From the NCBI GenBank assembly GCA_037039685.1, contig JAWNGF010000003.1:3756571-3820570 (forward strand): a stretch of DNA of 64,000 bases. Direction: 5' to 3'. The translations under genes and the position numbers were made by a program. The notes beneath the pieces were generated by a model that did no database searches, was not told the DNA's origin, and was given only the letters and a program-made list of their open reading frames with translations. This DNA is from Ceratobasidium sp. AG-K (taxonomy: Eukaryota > Basidiomycota > Agaricomycetes > Cantharellales > Ceratobasidiaceae). Positions 1 to 10,511 of the stretch are shown here, in pieces (the first letter of the stretch is position 1; each line of letters begins with the position of its first letter).

Positions 1-473
1 GCATATACTCGACTCTTTGTTCGCCCGAGCTCACCATCATACCAATCCTGACCGTCACCAGCGCTCAGAGTCCACTCGGCAACGCTCGCAGGAGGCACAC
101 CGGTACCGGTGCGAGAGTCGCATCGAAGACCACCGTTGCAGCCACCGGTCAAGCATGAGTTGGGACCAGGGTTTGTGGCAAAGTTGCAGTTACGGCGACC
201 CCAGATGCGGCCTGCCTTCCAGTTGTCGGGGACGGTAAATGTGCGCTTGCTCCACGCCGGAGCTTCCCAGCCGGTTTCGATGCTGGGAACAGCGGAGCCG
301 ACGTTGAGGTCAGTCTGAAAGCGGCTTAATTAGGTGACTCGAAGCGTGACTGGGTGTGTACTTACAAAGACCGCCGGCCAGATGGTGAATGGGCAAGCGT
401 TGTAGACGGTAAAGGTACGACCGAGAGCGGAACCCGCAAGAGCGAGAGCAGAAGCGGCGAGAGTGAACTTCAT
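1..473 (-). CDS. Thaumatin-like protein, 5' part (cut by window edge)
   Basis: Secreted thaumatin/PR-5-like protein; fungal members are apoplastic or wall-associated and some bind or cut beta-glucan. Exon 1 (366-473) encodes 36 residues: a signal peptide rich in Ala/Leu, then RTFTVYNACPFTIWPAVF, the typical mature N-terminus. Intron 315-365 (GT-AG) is followed by exon 2 (35-314), in frame, with the family features WKAGRIWGRRNC, NFATNPGPNSCLTGGC and PPASVAEWTL, and many cysteines. A donor-like GTGAGC starts at 34, so the remaining residues lie in a further exon beyond base 1. The start is the first ATG below a TATA box 67 bp upstream. The sequence looks intact as far as it goes. Substrate cannot be told from sequence. 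Confidence 0.85.
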
Positions 474-539
474 GTTGTGGGTGTGAGAGATGTAGAGAGC
501 AGTAGTTGCTTGATACTCACAGCTTAGATGTGGCCAGAC

Positions 540-545
540 TTTATA
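540..545 (-). promoter_or_regulatory. TATA box of the thaumatin-like gene
   Basis: TATAAA on the minus strand, 67 bp before the ATG at 473. Spacing fits a fungal core promoter. Confidence 0.5.
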
Positions 546-1131
546 CTACTCGAACACGCTCTGAGCCTGCAAAAAGTCTAGCTACAGATGTCATGCGCGC
601 CTTCGGTAAGCACCGACTCAGATAGCCTTGCAGCTGGCTTCTCTGATTCCCCGGTTCCTCAAGCGAACATCCCTCAAGCCCTCCGACTCACATCCGACCC
701 AACCAGACTCAAGGAAATTCGTTGGCATCTTTACATGCGTTTTGTTTGGCGAGCATAGAAAATTAGCGATGCCCATAATACCCAGTGATAGTGCACGTGC
801 CTGATTTAGCCGACCCGCTTGACCGGCTATTAGTGTTCTCAGTCAGCCTAACCAATCAGCGAGAGTCCCGGTCGCATATCCTATCGCTCCGATGCTCGTT
901 TCGTCCGGTCTTGTGTCCGCCTTGTCGGGGTAGTATGGGTATCTTATGGAAGACTAGCGGAGGGCTAATTGTAGCCTCACTTGGGTGAATGGTTAGTGGA
1001 GGCAGTTCGCGTTGACGCTCTTGCCTGGGTGGGAATGCAGGTAAGAAGATTAAGAAGATTTTCTCGAGACACATGTAGTAATAATAACATCTTATTGAAA
1101 TAACACAAGCCACAAGATCAGCTACATCACA
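546..1131. other. Intergenic region
   Basis: Lies between the promoter of the thaumatin-like gene and the 3' end of TPR-CHAT gene 1. I see no conserved coding exon, RNA gene or repeat in it. Confidence 0.5.
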
Positions 1132-4100
1132 TTAGGAGCCAATGTGTATGAAAGGCGCCCATCGCTCGAACGTCACGTCTTTTACTGTCGCGCGCAGCTC
1201 GGCTACTGCGTTATGTAGTGCCCTGGCTGCTCTTGTGTGATCCATCTTTCCACTCTTTAATAGATATGCATACACCTTGTCCGCCACCCGTGGACCATCC
1301 GCGTCGTCAATACTCCACATTGTACCAATCACACCTGGGTACCCCGCCATCAGCATCCCCGCTGCAAGATGTACCGCCTCGTCTGGCATTTTTTTATCCC
1401 CCGTGGCAGTCTGACAAGCTGAAAGGAAGGCGAGTCCTTTGTTCTGGAAAGACCGCTTGGATATTGCGGCAAGTGTGAGGCAACCATCATAGAGGTGGAA
1501 AGCGCTCTGGGTCGGGTCAGTCATATTTTGGCTGCCATGGCATGCTAGATGGACCCAGCTGAAGCGCTCCATTGCATTCAGGACTCGGTCAACGGTAGCA
1601 TTGCTGTTGTCGAGTTGCAGATAGCGAGTGGGCTGAGCATGTCTCTTGATGGCTGCAAGCTCGACTACGGTGCCCGGTAGGCTGTCGCAGCCGGGTGTAT
1701 GCTCTTGACCAACCGCAAGCATGCTGGAATGTCCCTCGGGATTTGTCTTCTGGCTTGCGAGCAGTGCGCCTAGGGTTGGCGTATATGAGGATATTACATA
1801 ATTAAACGTGCTGGAGTGAGAATCGTCGTAGCACTCGGCGGCGTGAAGTGGAAGGAATGAGAGTAGACCTGTGGTACACCAGGCGATGCGTGGTAGTCGA
1901 TCGACGGGGAGCTCACGCTATACGTGTGAGCGGGCGATCAGCAGGGCAGGGGCTGGAATCTTGCTGAGACTGCACGTACCGTATAGCCAAGAAATTTAAG
2001 CACTGGGTAAACTATTCCCGACCACAATGTATCCATCGATCTCTCGAAGGACGTAAACTGGTTGAGATGGCCTGGTTTTCGGTGTCGCACTAGTGACGAT
2101 AGATGCTTACGGGCGTTGATTGCGTTATGTAAAGTGAAGTCCACTAGATGAATGTGAGATAGGACTTCATTGGGTTGGATGATTATAGCATCGCAACGGG
2201 ACTCGTGAACGTTGATCACAACGATGGGGCAAGCTTTGGCGGCGCGCAACAGCTGGGTTGATTTGACCGGACATAAGAAGTCCTTAAACCCGGGGGTAGT
2301 ACGAATTTCGCTTATTAGCCTATCCCAGTCGAGTGCTAGCTGGACATGGCGATTCGCTTCCAGATCTAAGTTTTGCTTGCGATTTTCAAGAAGCGAAGCG
2401 GTCGATTGTCGATACCCTGCGAGCTCAAGCTCAATACCTATTCCCTTAAGCTTGCTCGCGAGATCTGGATACTGCGTAGAAAGATGTTCAAACGGTGTAC
2501 GTAGCTGAGCTATTTGTCCCCAAACGATGGAGCGACCCGCTTCGAGCCACTCAAGTGCAAGATCGTAGTCATTAGTACCAATAGCAAACGCCGCGGCCTC
2601 CGTAGCAAAATCTCCTAGCTCAGCTATGAGGCTATACCGTCGCTCAAGAGTAGTACCAACCCAGATTAGCTGAGGAAGCAAGCTCATAGCTTGTTGGTAT
2701 GCCGGGTGAGGAGAAAAGTCATACAGAGGGGCCAATTGGGCCCAAATGCGACATGCTCTAAACTTGTGTGATAATGGCCCAGCAAATAACTGCGCAGCCG
2801 TCTTATAACAGGTTAGTGCAGATTCAGCGTCTGGTTGAGCATTTAAACGGTCAAATCGTAGAGCGTAAGCCTTTCCGAGGCTTGTGAGCACATTTGGCTT
2901 GCTTGCATGACCATCGGGGATGAGTAAAACCGCCTCTTTCCCATAATTGATTGATTTATTCAGATCCGCTAGCTCATCCAAACACTCGAACCGAGCCAGG
3001 TATGAGTCTCCAAGATTGCTGAGTGTGCCTGGCTTGGTTATATCACCGTCAGGAGTGGATGAAACAGCATCTAGTCCACACTGGATTGCCTCGCTCAGGT
3101 CCGACTGTTCTCCTTGATAGCCAAAACGTATCAAGTACCGACAACCGAGATTACTGAGCACGCTCGGCTTGTCTACGTGACCATCCGTGAGAAGCGAAAC
3201 CGCCTCCGATCCACACTCTATCGCCCTGTTCAAGTCATGCAGCTCGCCCAGATGCTCAAATCGTGTTCCGTGCGCGTTCCCGAGGTTGTCGAGTCTGTTC
3301 GGCTTTCTTGTGCTGTCGGTAGGAGTGAGCGAAACCGCCTCTGAACCAAGCTCGATTGCTCTATTCAAATCCGACAGCTCGCCGAAGCACTCAAAGCGCG
3401 TCCAGTACGAGACTCCGAGGTTATTGAGCGCTCCTGGCTTGTCCAAGTGGCGATCAGGAGTGAGTGAAACAGCCTGAACCCCGTACTCGATTGCTTTGTT
3501 CAGGTCCGGTAGCTCTCCCGAATACCTAAATTTCACCCGGTATGAGAGTCCGAGGTGGTCGAAGGCCTCTGGTGTGATTCCATGACCGTCATAGACCAGC
3601 TCGGCTGCCTTTAATCCGAAATCGATTGCTTCGTTCAGATCTAAGGGCTCTCCTAGGCGCTCAAATCGCGTCCGATACGACCTAGCAAGGTTAATGAATA
3701 TGCTCGGCCGCTCAGTATAATCTTCGGGTGCGACCGCAATTGCTTTCGATCCGCACTCAATTGCTCTGTTCAGGTCTGGAAGCTCGCCGAGGCGATTGAA
3801 CCGCAACAGGTATGCGAGCCCAATGCTATTAAGGGTACCTGGTTTCCCTTTTTGGCTATCAAGCAAGACAGCCTCTGAACAGCAATCAATAGCTCTGTTA
3901 AGGTCCAATAGCTCGCCAAGACGCTCAAACCGAGTCATGTACAATAGTCCGAGATTGTTGAGGGTGTCCGGTCTGTCTGCGTGGCACTCGGGAGTAAGTG
4001 AAACTGCCCCCAATCCGTACTTAATTCCTCTGCTTAGGTCTAGCAGCTCGCCTGAGTGCATATGCCGATCCAGGTACATATTACCGAGATTGCTAAGAGC

Positions 4101-5559
4101 GCTTGGCTTACCAACATTACCGTCAGGGGTGAGCAAGACTGCCTGGGATCTGTATTCAATTGCTTTATCCAGATCTGACAGTTCGTTTCGATCCCTGAAA
4201 CGCAACCAATACGAACGCCCGAGGGTATCAAGCATGTCTGGCCTGTCGATATGAGCAGCGAGTACGCGGGAAGCCGCCTCCAGTTGGCACTCAATTGCTT
4301 TATCTAGGTCCGCTGAATCATTTAGACGCTCAAACCTCATGCAGTACGAATCGCCAAGAATGCTGAGCACATCGGGTTGATCCGCGTACCCCCCAACACT
4401 AATCGATGCTGCCTCCGATCCATAACGGATTGCCGCTTCCAGGTCTTGCAGCCGTGCTTGAGATTTATACCGAGCTAAGTACGAGTTTGCGAGTTTTCTC
4501 AGTGTTCCCGGTTGGGTTTCGTGGTCGTTGGGAGTCAGTGAAAATGCCTCCGATCCGCACGCGATTGCGCTATCTAGATCCTTCGGCTCGTTCAAACGGT
4601 CAAACCGCAACAAGTATGAGTTCTCCAGACTATGGAGTATGTCTAGCTTGTCCGCGTGGCCACCAGGAACAAGTGAAGAAGCTTCTGACTCGCTTTCAAT
4701 TGCTCTGTTCAAGTCCGAAAGATCTCCCAAACGCTTATACCGTGTCCGCGACGATATCTTGAGATTTCTAAGCATGTCTGACTTGTCTGCGTGGCCATTA
4801 GGAATAAGTGAAACGGCCTTCGAACCGCACTCGATAGATTTTCTCAAATCCTCCAGCTTATCTAGGCGGTGAAACCTAATCATGTACAATATCCCAAGGT
4901 TATTGAACATGCTTGGCTTGTCTGCATGATTATCAGGAGCAAGCTTAGATGCTTCTGATTCGTAGTCAATTGCTTTATTTAGGTCCGTCAGCTCGTTTAG
5001 TCGCTCAAACCTCTTCCGGTACCATTGACTAAGGTTGCTAAGCAGGTTTGGTTTCTCCTCAAAATCATCATGAGCAAGTAGGGTTGCCCTTGATCCAAAC
5101 TCGATCGCTTTGTTTATATCCGGAAGCTCGCCTAGCCGCTCAAATCGCATCCAGTATGAAATCCCGAGGTTAACGATCGCACCCAGCTTGGCAATCTGAC
5201 CATCAGGAATACGTGCAGCTGCCGCTGACCCACACTCAATTGATTTCCCTAGATCCGCTAGCTCGCCTACACGCTTGAACCGAGCCACGTAGGCGTTTCC
5301 AAGGTTGGCAAGTATCTTCGACCTGACTATATGCGATTCAGGTATTAGAGAGACAGCTGCATTCCAACATTCAATGGCCTGGTCGATATCCTTGATGACA
5401 CCTGAACACTCAAATTGAGAATAGGATAAAACGCCAAGCATGACCAGTTGGTTGGCGGAACTACTCCAAACGCCAAATTTCACAGCTCTTGTCAGTTCAA
5501 ATATAATCCTTCTACGCCCTATATGCGCATTTTGAGCGAAAACACTCCACGAACCTCAT
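1132..5559 (-). CDS. TPR-CHAT protein, copy 1 (caspase-like peptidase domain)
   Basis: Spliced model of 1432 residues: exon 1 5555-5559 (only ATGAG), exon 2 1980-5487, exon 3 1132-1917. Residues about 45-880 are 19 TPR-like repeats of about 44 residues with the core LxNLGxSYxxRFxRLGEL. The C-terminus is a CHAT domain (caspase HetF-associated with TPRs, clan CD) with both catalytic landmarks: His about 1298 in LACHGSQ and Cys about 1339 in LSACQTATG. The second intron (1918-1979) splits the CHAT domain at the same point in all three copies. CHAT proteins are predicted cysteine peptidases; in bacteria and some fungi they cleave partners that trigger cell death, but the substrate here is unknown. 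A TATA box lies 126 bp upstream of the ATG. The tiny first exon uses the same phase-2 junction as copies 2 and 3, so this copy may have lost its original N-terminal exons. Confidence 0.85.
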
Positions 5560-5684
5560 CTCTGACGTCTCTTTGACAAATCCCAGCCCGAGGCTTCGCC
5601 GCGAACTAGTAATTTTGTTGACACTCGTCGACTCTGCCGTAAGAGGGGGAGGGTTCGAGGATATAATTTGCTCCTTGAGCCCGA

Positions 5685-5692
5685 CTTATATA
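5685..5692 (-). promoter_or_regulatory. TATA box of TPR-CHAT copy 1
   Basis: TATATAAG on the minus strand, 126 bp before the ATG at 5559. Copies 2 and 3 have similar boxes at 21286 and 43608. Confidence 0.5.
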
Positions 5693-6034
5693 TGCACGGA
5701 ATAGAACGGGCGCTTGTCTTAGTCAACTATCGACTGCTCACCAATAAGACTAATCTGAACTATGGCGCCCATCTTCGCTCGGTAGTGCCATTGATCTGGA
5801 AGTTGCCCATCAAAGTAGTGTAAGTGGAGTTACCTTCTTCGTATTAGAGCCTAAAGAGGCGTGGCGCAATGTTGTATATGGATGATTGGTCAACAAGCGA
5901 AATACATATTGGCAAAAATGTAAATCCTTGTTACGCACACAACACGCTAACACGGCCCAGACCCGATCATCACTCGCAACAATTGCAAACAATCAAGTGT
6001 TCATGATAACTACATTCATGTCTAAATTTACATT
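5693..6034. other. Spacer between TPR-CHAT copy 1 and the ALT relic
   Basis: No gene seen. The last 40 or so bases before 6035 match the sequence before 22585 (3' flank of the intact ALT), so the duplicated block includes ALT 3' untranslated sequence. Confidence 0.5.
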
Positions 6035-6985
6035 CTAATCCTTGTACTTCTGCATGAACCCATTATGGAACTTTTCCAGCTTGCCCACATACTCTTCCAC
6101 TCCGTCGCACAAACACGTCAGCCTGAAATGCGACTCGCCCTCCTTCTGACCAAACCCGGTCCCGGACACGGCGCAAATACCCGTTTCGTCGAGTAACGCA
6201 TGGGTGTAAAAGTTGTCTGGTGTCTGACCGGCGTCTTTCGCAGCCTTGACAGCCGCGTTGGTGAGGTGAAGTTGAGGGAAGAGATACAGCGCTCCGGGAG
6301 ACGGCGCGCATGACATGCCTGGGAGTTTGTTGAGTCGCTCGGCCATGGTCTTGGAGCGCTTGGCAAGTGCCGCATGGATCGCGTCGGTTTCTTCTTTCCA
6401 GAGCTTGTAGGATTCGTCGCCCTCTTTCGGTGGTCGGACCAACGAGTCGACACCAACCTGGCCGCCGAGGGGAGGGCACAAGCCGACCGAGACCAACTTG
6501 TAGATCAGCGCGGTGATCTCTTCTGGGACGTTGGCGAGCTCAAAGTATCCTCCTCGTCGGTCGCATTCTCCCGAGACGCCCTTGGAGATGGAGTGGAACG
6601 AGACGAGCGGAATGGGGGATTGCATGTCCCTCGAGACCTTCCTGAATAATGTAAAACGGTGCTCCGCTGGGTCGCGCGTGTGGGCTTGGTAGACTTCGTC
6701 AGCGAGCAGCGTTAGCGAGCGTTCTTCGCATATCTTGAGCACAGCTTTGGCGACCGCAGCCGAGACGGATTCGGGCGGAGTGAGCCAGCTTTTAGTTTCA
6801 TCGAGGAGATATGGAAGAGGGATCCCGCCGTCTTGGGCGAGGGCATGCTACTCATGACAGAGACTCCAGCTCAGGCACCGGCGGACAGGAAGATCTGAGA
6901 GGGGCCCTGAGGGGAACCATCGCGTTCTATGTGGATTTGGTATTTGTAATTGACACCGGCGGGACAACCCGCCGTTCAGTGGCAA
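6035..6985 (-). pseudogene. Alanine aminotransferase relic (truncated duplicate)
   Basis: The last 235 residues are almost identical to the intact ALT at 22585-24210, including the PLP-lysine motif SFHSISKG and the C-terminal end QKYKD. Going upstream it decays. About 90 bp covering the NPGNPTG segment, which contacts the cofactor, is missing, as is about 60 bp further up. The match fades within the remnant of the last intron near 6980, and the first two exons are absent. Because intron sequence is kept, this was a DNA-level duplication and not a retrocopy. A short protein from the internal ATG at 6742 could in principle be made, but it lacks half the fold. It sits upstream of TPR-CHAT copy 1 exactly as the intact gene sits upstream of copy 2. 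Confidence 0.85.
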
Positions 6986-9900
6986 AATGAGGAGCATTAG
7001 TGCCGGATGTGCTTTGTCAGTGTCTACCATTGCTTCTTCGCTTGAAGTTCCCCAAGGATTGGGTCCAGAACCAACTACACTTACGAAGTTACGAGGAACG
7101 CCTCCAGCCATCCCGGAAGCCAGTGACCAACTGAATTGTTGTTTTCCTGGGTTCAATAACTGTAGAGTCCACGTCTGCACAGAATCCCTACTGGCTCGAA
7201 TAAAACTTGGACAACCGTGGCCATATCCAAGTCAGTTCTGCCCATTCGTCCCCCCACTCCGTGACTCCTGAAATTTCTCGCCTGAACTGAGGTTCTAAAG
7301 GTAGATCTAATTTGTTTCGGTACTATGACCGCCGCTAACTAGTTCTTAGGCAGTCAAAAACATGTCACCACTCGTTCCCGCCATTATCCCTCCATACCAC
7401 GAGGTCGAAGCAAGCTGACACTGTGGTAAGCAGAACACGTCGTGGGGCATGTTGGCTGGTTTCCGACTCTTGTGTAGCCAATCGAGGAGATCCCTCAAAT
7501 TGCGCGGAGGAGACTCTTACTTCGATATTTCACTAATCCCCTCAAGCTTCCTGTGCCCATCACGTCATCTCCATCGACGATCCTGAGAACTCTGAAGCAG
7601 CGTGCCTATGGACAACCTGCACGTAGCCACCCTTAATCACTCCGTTCGCCTCGCCTAAACGTCCCAGAAGCCAAACTCCCGACAGGATGCGAGCTCTCGT
7701 CAGCTGGCTATGCGGATGATCTAGTACAAACAGGCATTTATCCCGCTCGCTAGGCATCTTACGCGCTTGCCTCAGTCAAGATCCACGAACACTGTGGGGT
7801 CTCAGGTTACTGAAAAACATTAGCAAACGCGCTGAACCAAAAATGGCCGCTTTCAGTGATGGATTATATCATTTTCAGTCACCTTGCGCATGGTTCACTG
7901 TCTGCAATACCATAAAAGGGAAATTTGAGTAGGTTGTGGAGCTCATTTGCCCCCCAGTCACTCCTAAAGATAATCTTCAGCGCATCAGTCACTAAAAGCG
8001 GACACGTCTAGCGCCTTAAGTCATGAGTTCTCAGTGCCGATACGACTAGAATTCAGCGCGATTAAGCTTCACAGTGGAAGTCAGCCCTGAATCCGTCCAC
8101 AGACAATCAAAAACATCCCATTGTCCGCTCCTACACCTAATGTCTCACACCGTACGACTACCGACAGCTAGAATAGGCGTAACAAGCCCAAGGTGCACGT
8201 CGCGAGAACTAGACCCCGACCGTGGCTTAGCTGATCGAGAGGGGAGTTCAGCCTGCACTGCAATCAAGGCCGGCAGCGATTCCTCCCCTCAGGCGCCGCA
8301 CCAACCACCCACCCAGGCCCGCCGTTCTATTCCCTCCGATAATCTTGTTAAGCCTCCGGATTATCCCAGGTAGCACAAACTTACTGCCGCCCTTGACTTC
8401 TCAACTTCTCGACTCGACATACCCATACTACTCAAAGGACAAAATCTCGGGTGAAGGTCAGGAACTCAAAGAGACTCAAGCTCCTTCAATTAGCTCCACC
8501 AAATATCTGGGACAACCAAGTGTTCATGCTAGCGGACAAACTCGAGTCCGAAAAGGTAAGATCTCAAAAAGCGGGGCAGTACTCGCGGCGACGAAAGTGA
8601 CTTTCGGTACCACGAGAGTATTTCATTGAGAGATACGTCGGCAACGGTCACTTGCCCGGCCACAACTGCGAAGCCTACAGATGTCCCTGAGACCAAGTCG
8701 AAATTACTCTCACTTGGACCCAGTTCTCATCTCGGTCATTCGATTGGATATGTTACCTGAGGTCCCTGCTTTCAAGGAATCCCTGCTCCAACGGAGACTT
8801 GGCTCCTACACACCCCGAAATGTAGAACCCTCCGCGATAGGCTACCCAGGTGCGCAAGCTGTAGAGGTCCGCTCGGTTCCAGCTCGTCCTCCGGCTCGGT
8901 ACCTATTGGCGGAACCATAATGGACTAGGGCAGGCGATGGCTGGAGGCAGCTGGCCAGCAGCCCACTCCGTTGCCGGGGATTCGAGTAAGTCGCAGCGTG
9001 TACGGCTATGGTACCCTCTCAATCATGACCATCCGTCCCGGCAAACGTCTAGCCATAAATTGAGCATCCGGGATTGGATTTAAATTCACAGGCTGCATCT
9101 GTCCGGGTCCTGCATTGGCTCACAACACCTAGCTCAAACCCGTAAATGGAATTGAGCATGGCAGCTATTACACCAGACCAGTGTGTTTTAGCTAAGTACA
9201 CAAGGTACGGTACAAGATACAGCTAATACCTTTGGAATACTCGCTTAGCATATGTCCTGGATAGCGACCAGTCTTGTTTGTAAGTGGGATTAAGTACTCT
9301 CACAGGAATTTCTCGCTTATGCTGATGACCTTAGTAGGTCGTGACCTCAGTCTCACTATGGGCCCCCAAACTCCGTAAAATACAGAGTTTGATCCCAGTC
9401 CTTGGCAAAACACGGAAATAATCACCGTATCCAGCATCGAGATCAAGGCACTCCAATGACCGCTGACCAAGATACGAGGTTTACCGCCGTGTTTTGCCAA
9501 CAACACGGAGGAAACCTCCGCATAAACCTCCGTATTTTACGGAGATTTGGGGTCCACGGTGGATCTGGAAGTTTTAACATCGTGGCTCTGAATTCTCAGA
9601 GTATATGTATCTCAGGAAGAGTCTATAATGCGGGTTTTCCACACTTCTTGGATCGGGACGTGTCCCTCATGGCTCAGGGCTAATGTGCTAAATTGATGTA
9701 ATCGTAATTTGAAATAGACAAGGTTCTCGGTGTGTGCGACAATTCGAGCGAACCGTACAGGTTTAAAAAGTAGTAGTCATGCTAGCCACAAGACACTTTA
9801 CTCGCCTGCATGTGTATAGGGGAATCAAATACCGACTCCTGAGTTGTATATATGCATGGCTGTTCTGTGGAGATGACTACCAGTCGTAAAGGTGCAATTT

Positions 9901-10080
9901 AATGACACCTACTATTCCTTGGGCATTGAAAATTTTTAGTGCTGGTATTAATTGGCTGAGAGAGAATTTGAATGGCAAACTGGGATGCCAAATATGTCTA
10001 ACTTCTGGTACTATGCAAGGTAAAGCGATGAATTCCCTTCGATTCGGTCTGACCCTTGTTGATTATACTTTTGCACTTTA
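6986..10080. other. Gene-poor region
   Basis: About 3.1 kb with only short open frames on both strands, none with a domain I recognise. The longest (minus, 6848-7180) has no convincing splice partners. Apart from the fold-back repeat at 9357-9560 I see no gene. It probably represents decayed sequence between the duplicated block and the retrotransposon. Confidence 0.5.
9357..9560. repeat. Fold-back (inverted repeat) element, MITE-like
   Basis: The left arm (about 9357-9427) and right arm (about 9475-9560) are imperfect reverse complements. CTCCGTAAAATAC pairs with GTATTTTACGGAG, and TTGGCAAAACACGG pairs with CCGTGTTTTGCCAA. About 50 bp of loop lies between them, and there is no ORF. The right arm has extra internal copies of the CCTCCG motif. 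It could be a small non-autonomous DNA transposon; no clear target duplication was found. Confidence 0.6.
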
Positions 10081-10085
10081 GTATT
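10081..10085. repeat. Target-site duplication, left copy (GTATT)
   Basis: GTATT directly precedes the left LTR and is repeated at 17032-17036 directly after the right LTR. A 5-bp duplication is typical of Ty3/gypsy integrase. Confidence 0.9.
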
Positions 10086-10499
10086 TGTCCCGACTTGGGT
10101 CAATTAGGTATATAAGGGGTTAAGGGGTTTGACTTAGACAAGTCTTAGAACCCAAGGATTAGTGATAGTTAAGAGGATTGATTGAACAAGTCCTAGTGGA
10201 GAGGAGGTCAAGCCTTGTCGTTAACCGGCTTGACCTCTGGGTTTATATACATGAGGGATCAAGGCCACGTCATCATCTATCAGTGTGGGAAAGCCGAGTA
10301 CAACCGATGATAAGCGAGATAAGAGACATGACTCGACATTCTGGAAGTTCCGGAAGCATCACCAATATCAAATGAAAAGACAAATACATCACATGATACA
10401 AGTTAAGCGCCAGAGGACATTTGTACCAAAAAAGGAAAGTGTTCGGAAAAAAAGATATAAAATCAGAATAAAATGTCTGAGCTTAGTCAGCTCATGACA
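10086..10499 (-). repeat. 3' LTR (414 bp)
   Basis: Starts TGTCC and ends GACA as read on the plus strand. About 99% identical to 16619-17031. Contains a minus-strand TATATAAA box. Confidence 0.95.
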
Positions 10500-10511
10500 T
10501 TACCCCCTCCT
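10500..10511 (-). other. Polypurine tract
   Basis: AGGAGGGGGTAA on the minus strand, directly upstream of the 3' LTR. This is the expected position of the plus-strand primer of an LTR element. Confidence 0.75.

Noticed and set aside
3114..4872. Plus-strand open frames antisense to the TPR repeats of CHAT copy 1 (and similar ones on copies 2 and 3)
   Set aside because: Repetitive Ser/Arg-rich shadows of the repeat codons (such as RLGELPDL read backwards); no start context, domain or splice support.
8074..8920. Three plus-strand frames of 79-99 codons in the gene-poor region
   Set aside because: No domain, no in-phase splice joins between them, and no promoter or paralogue in the window.
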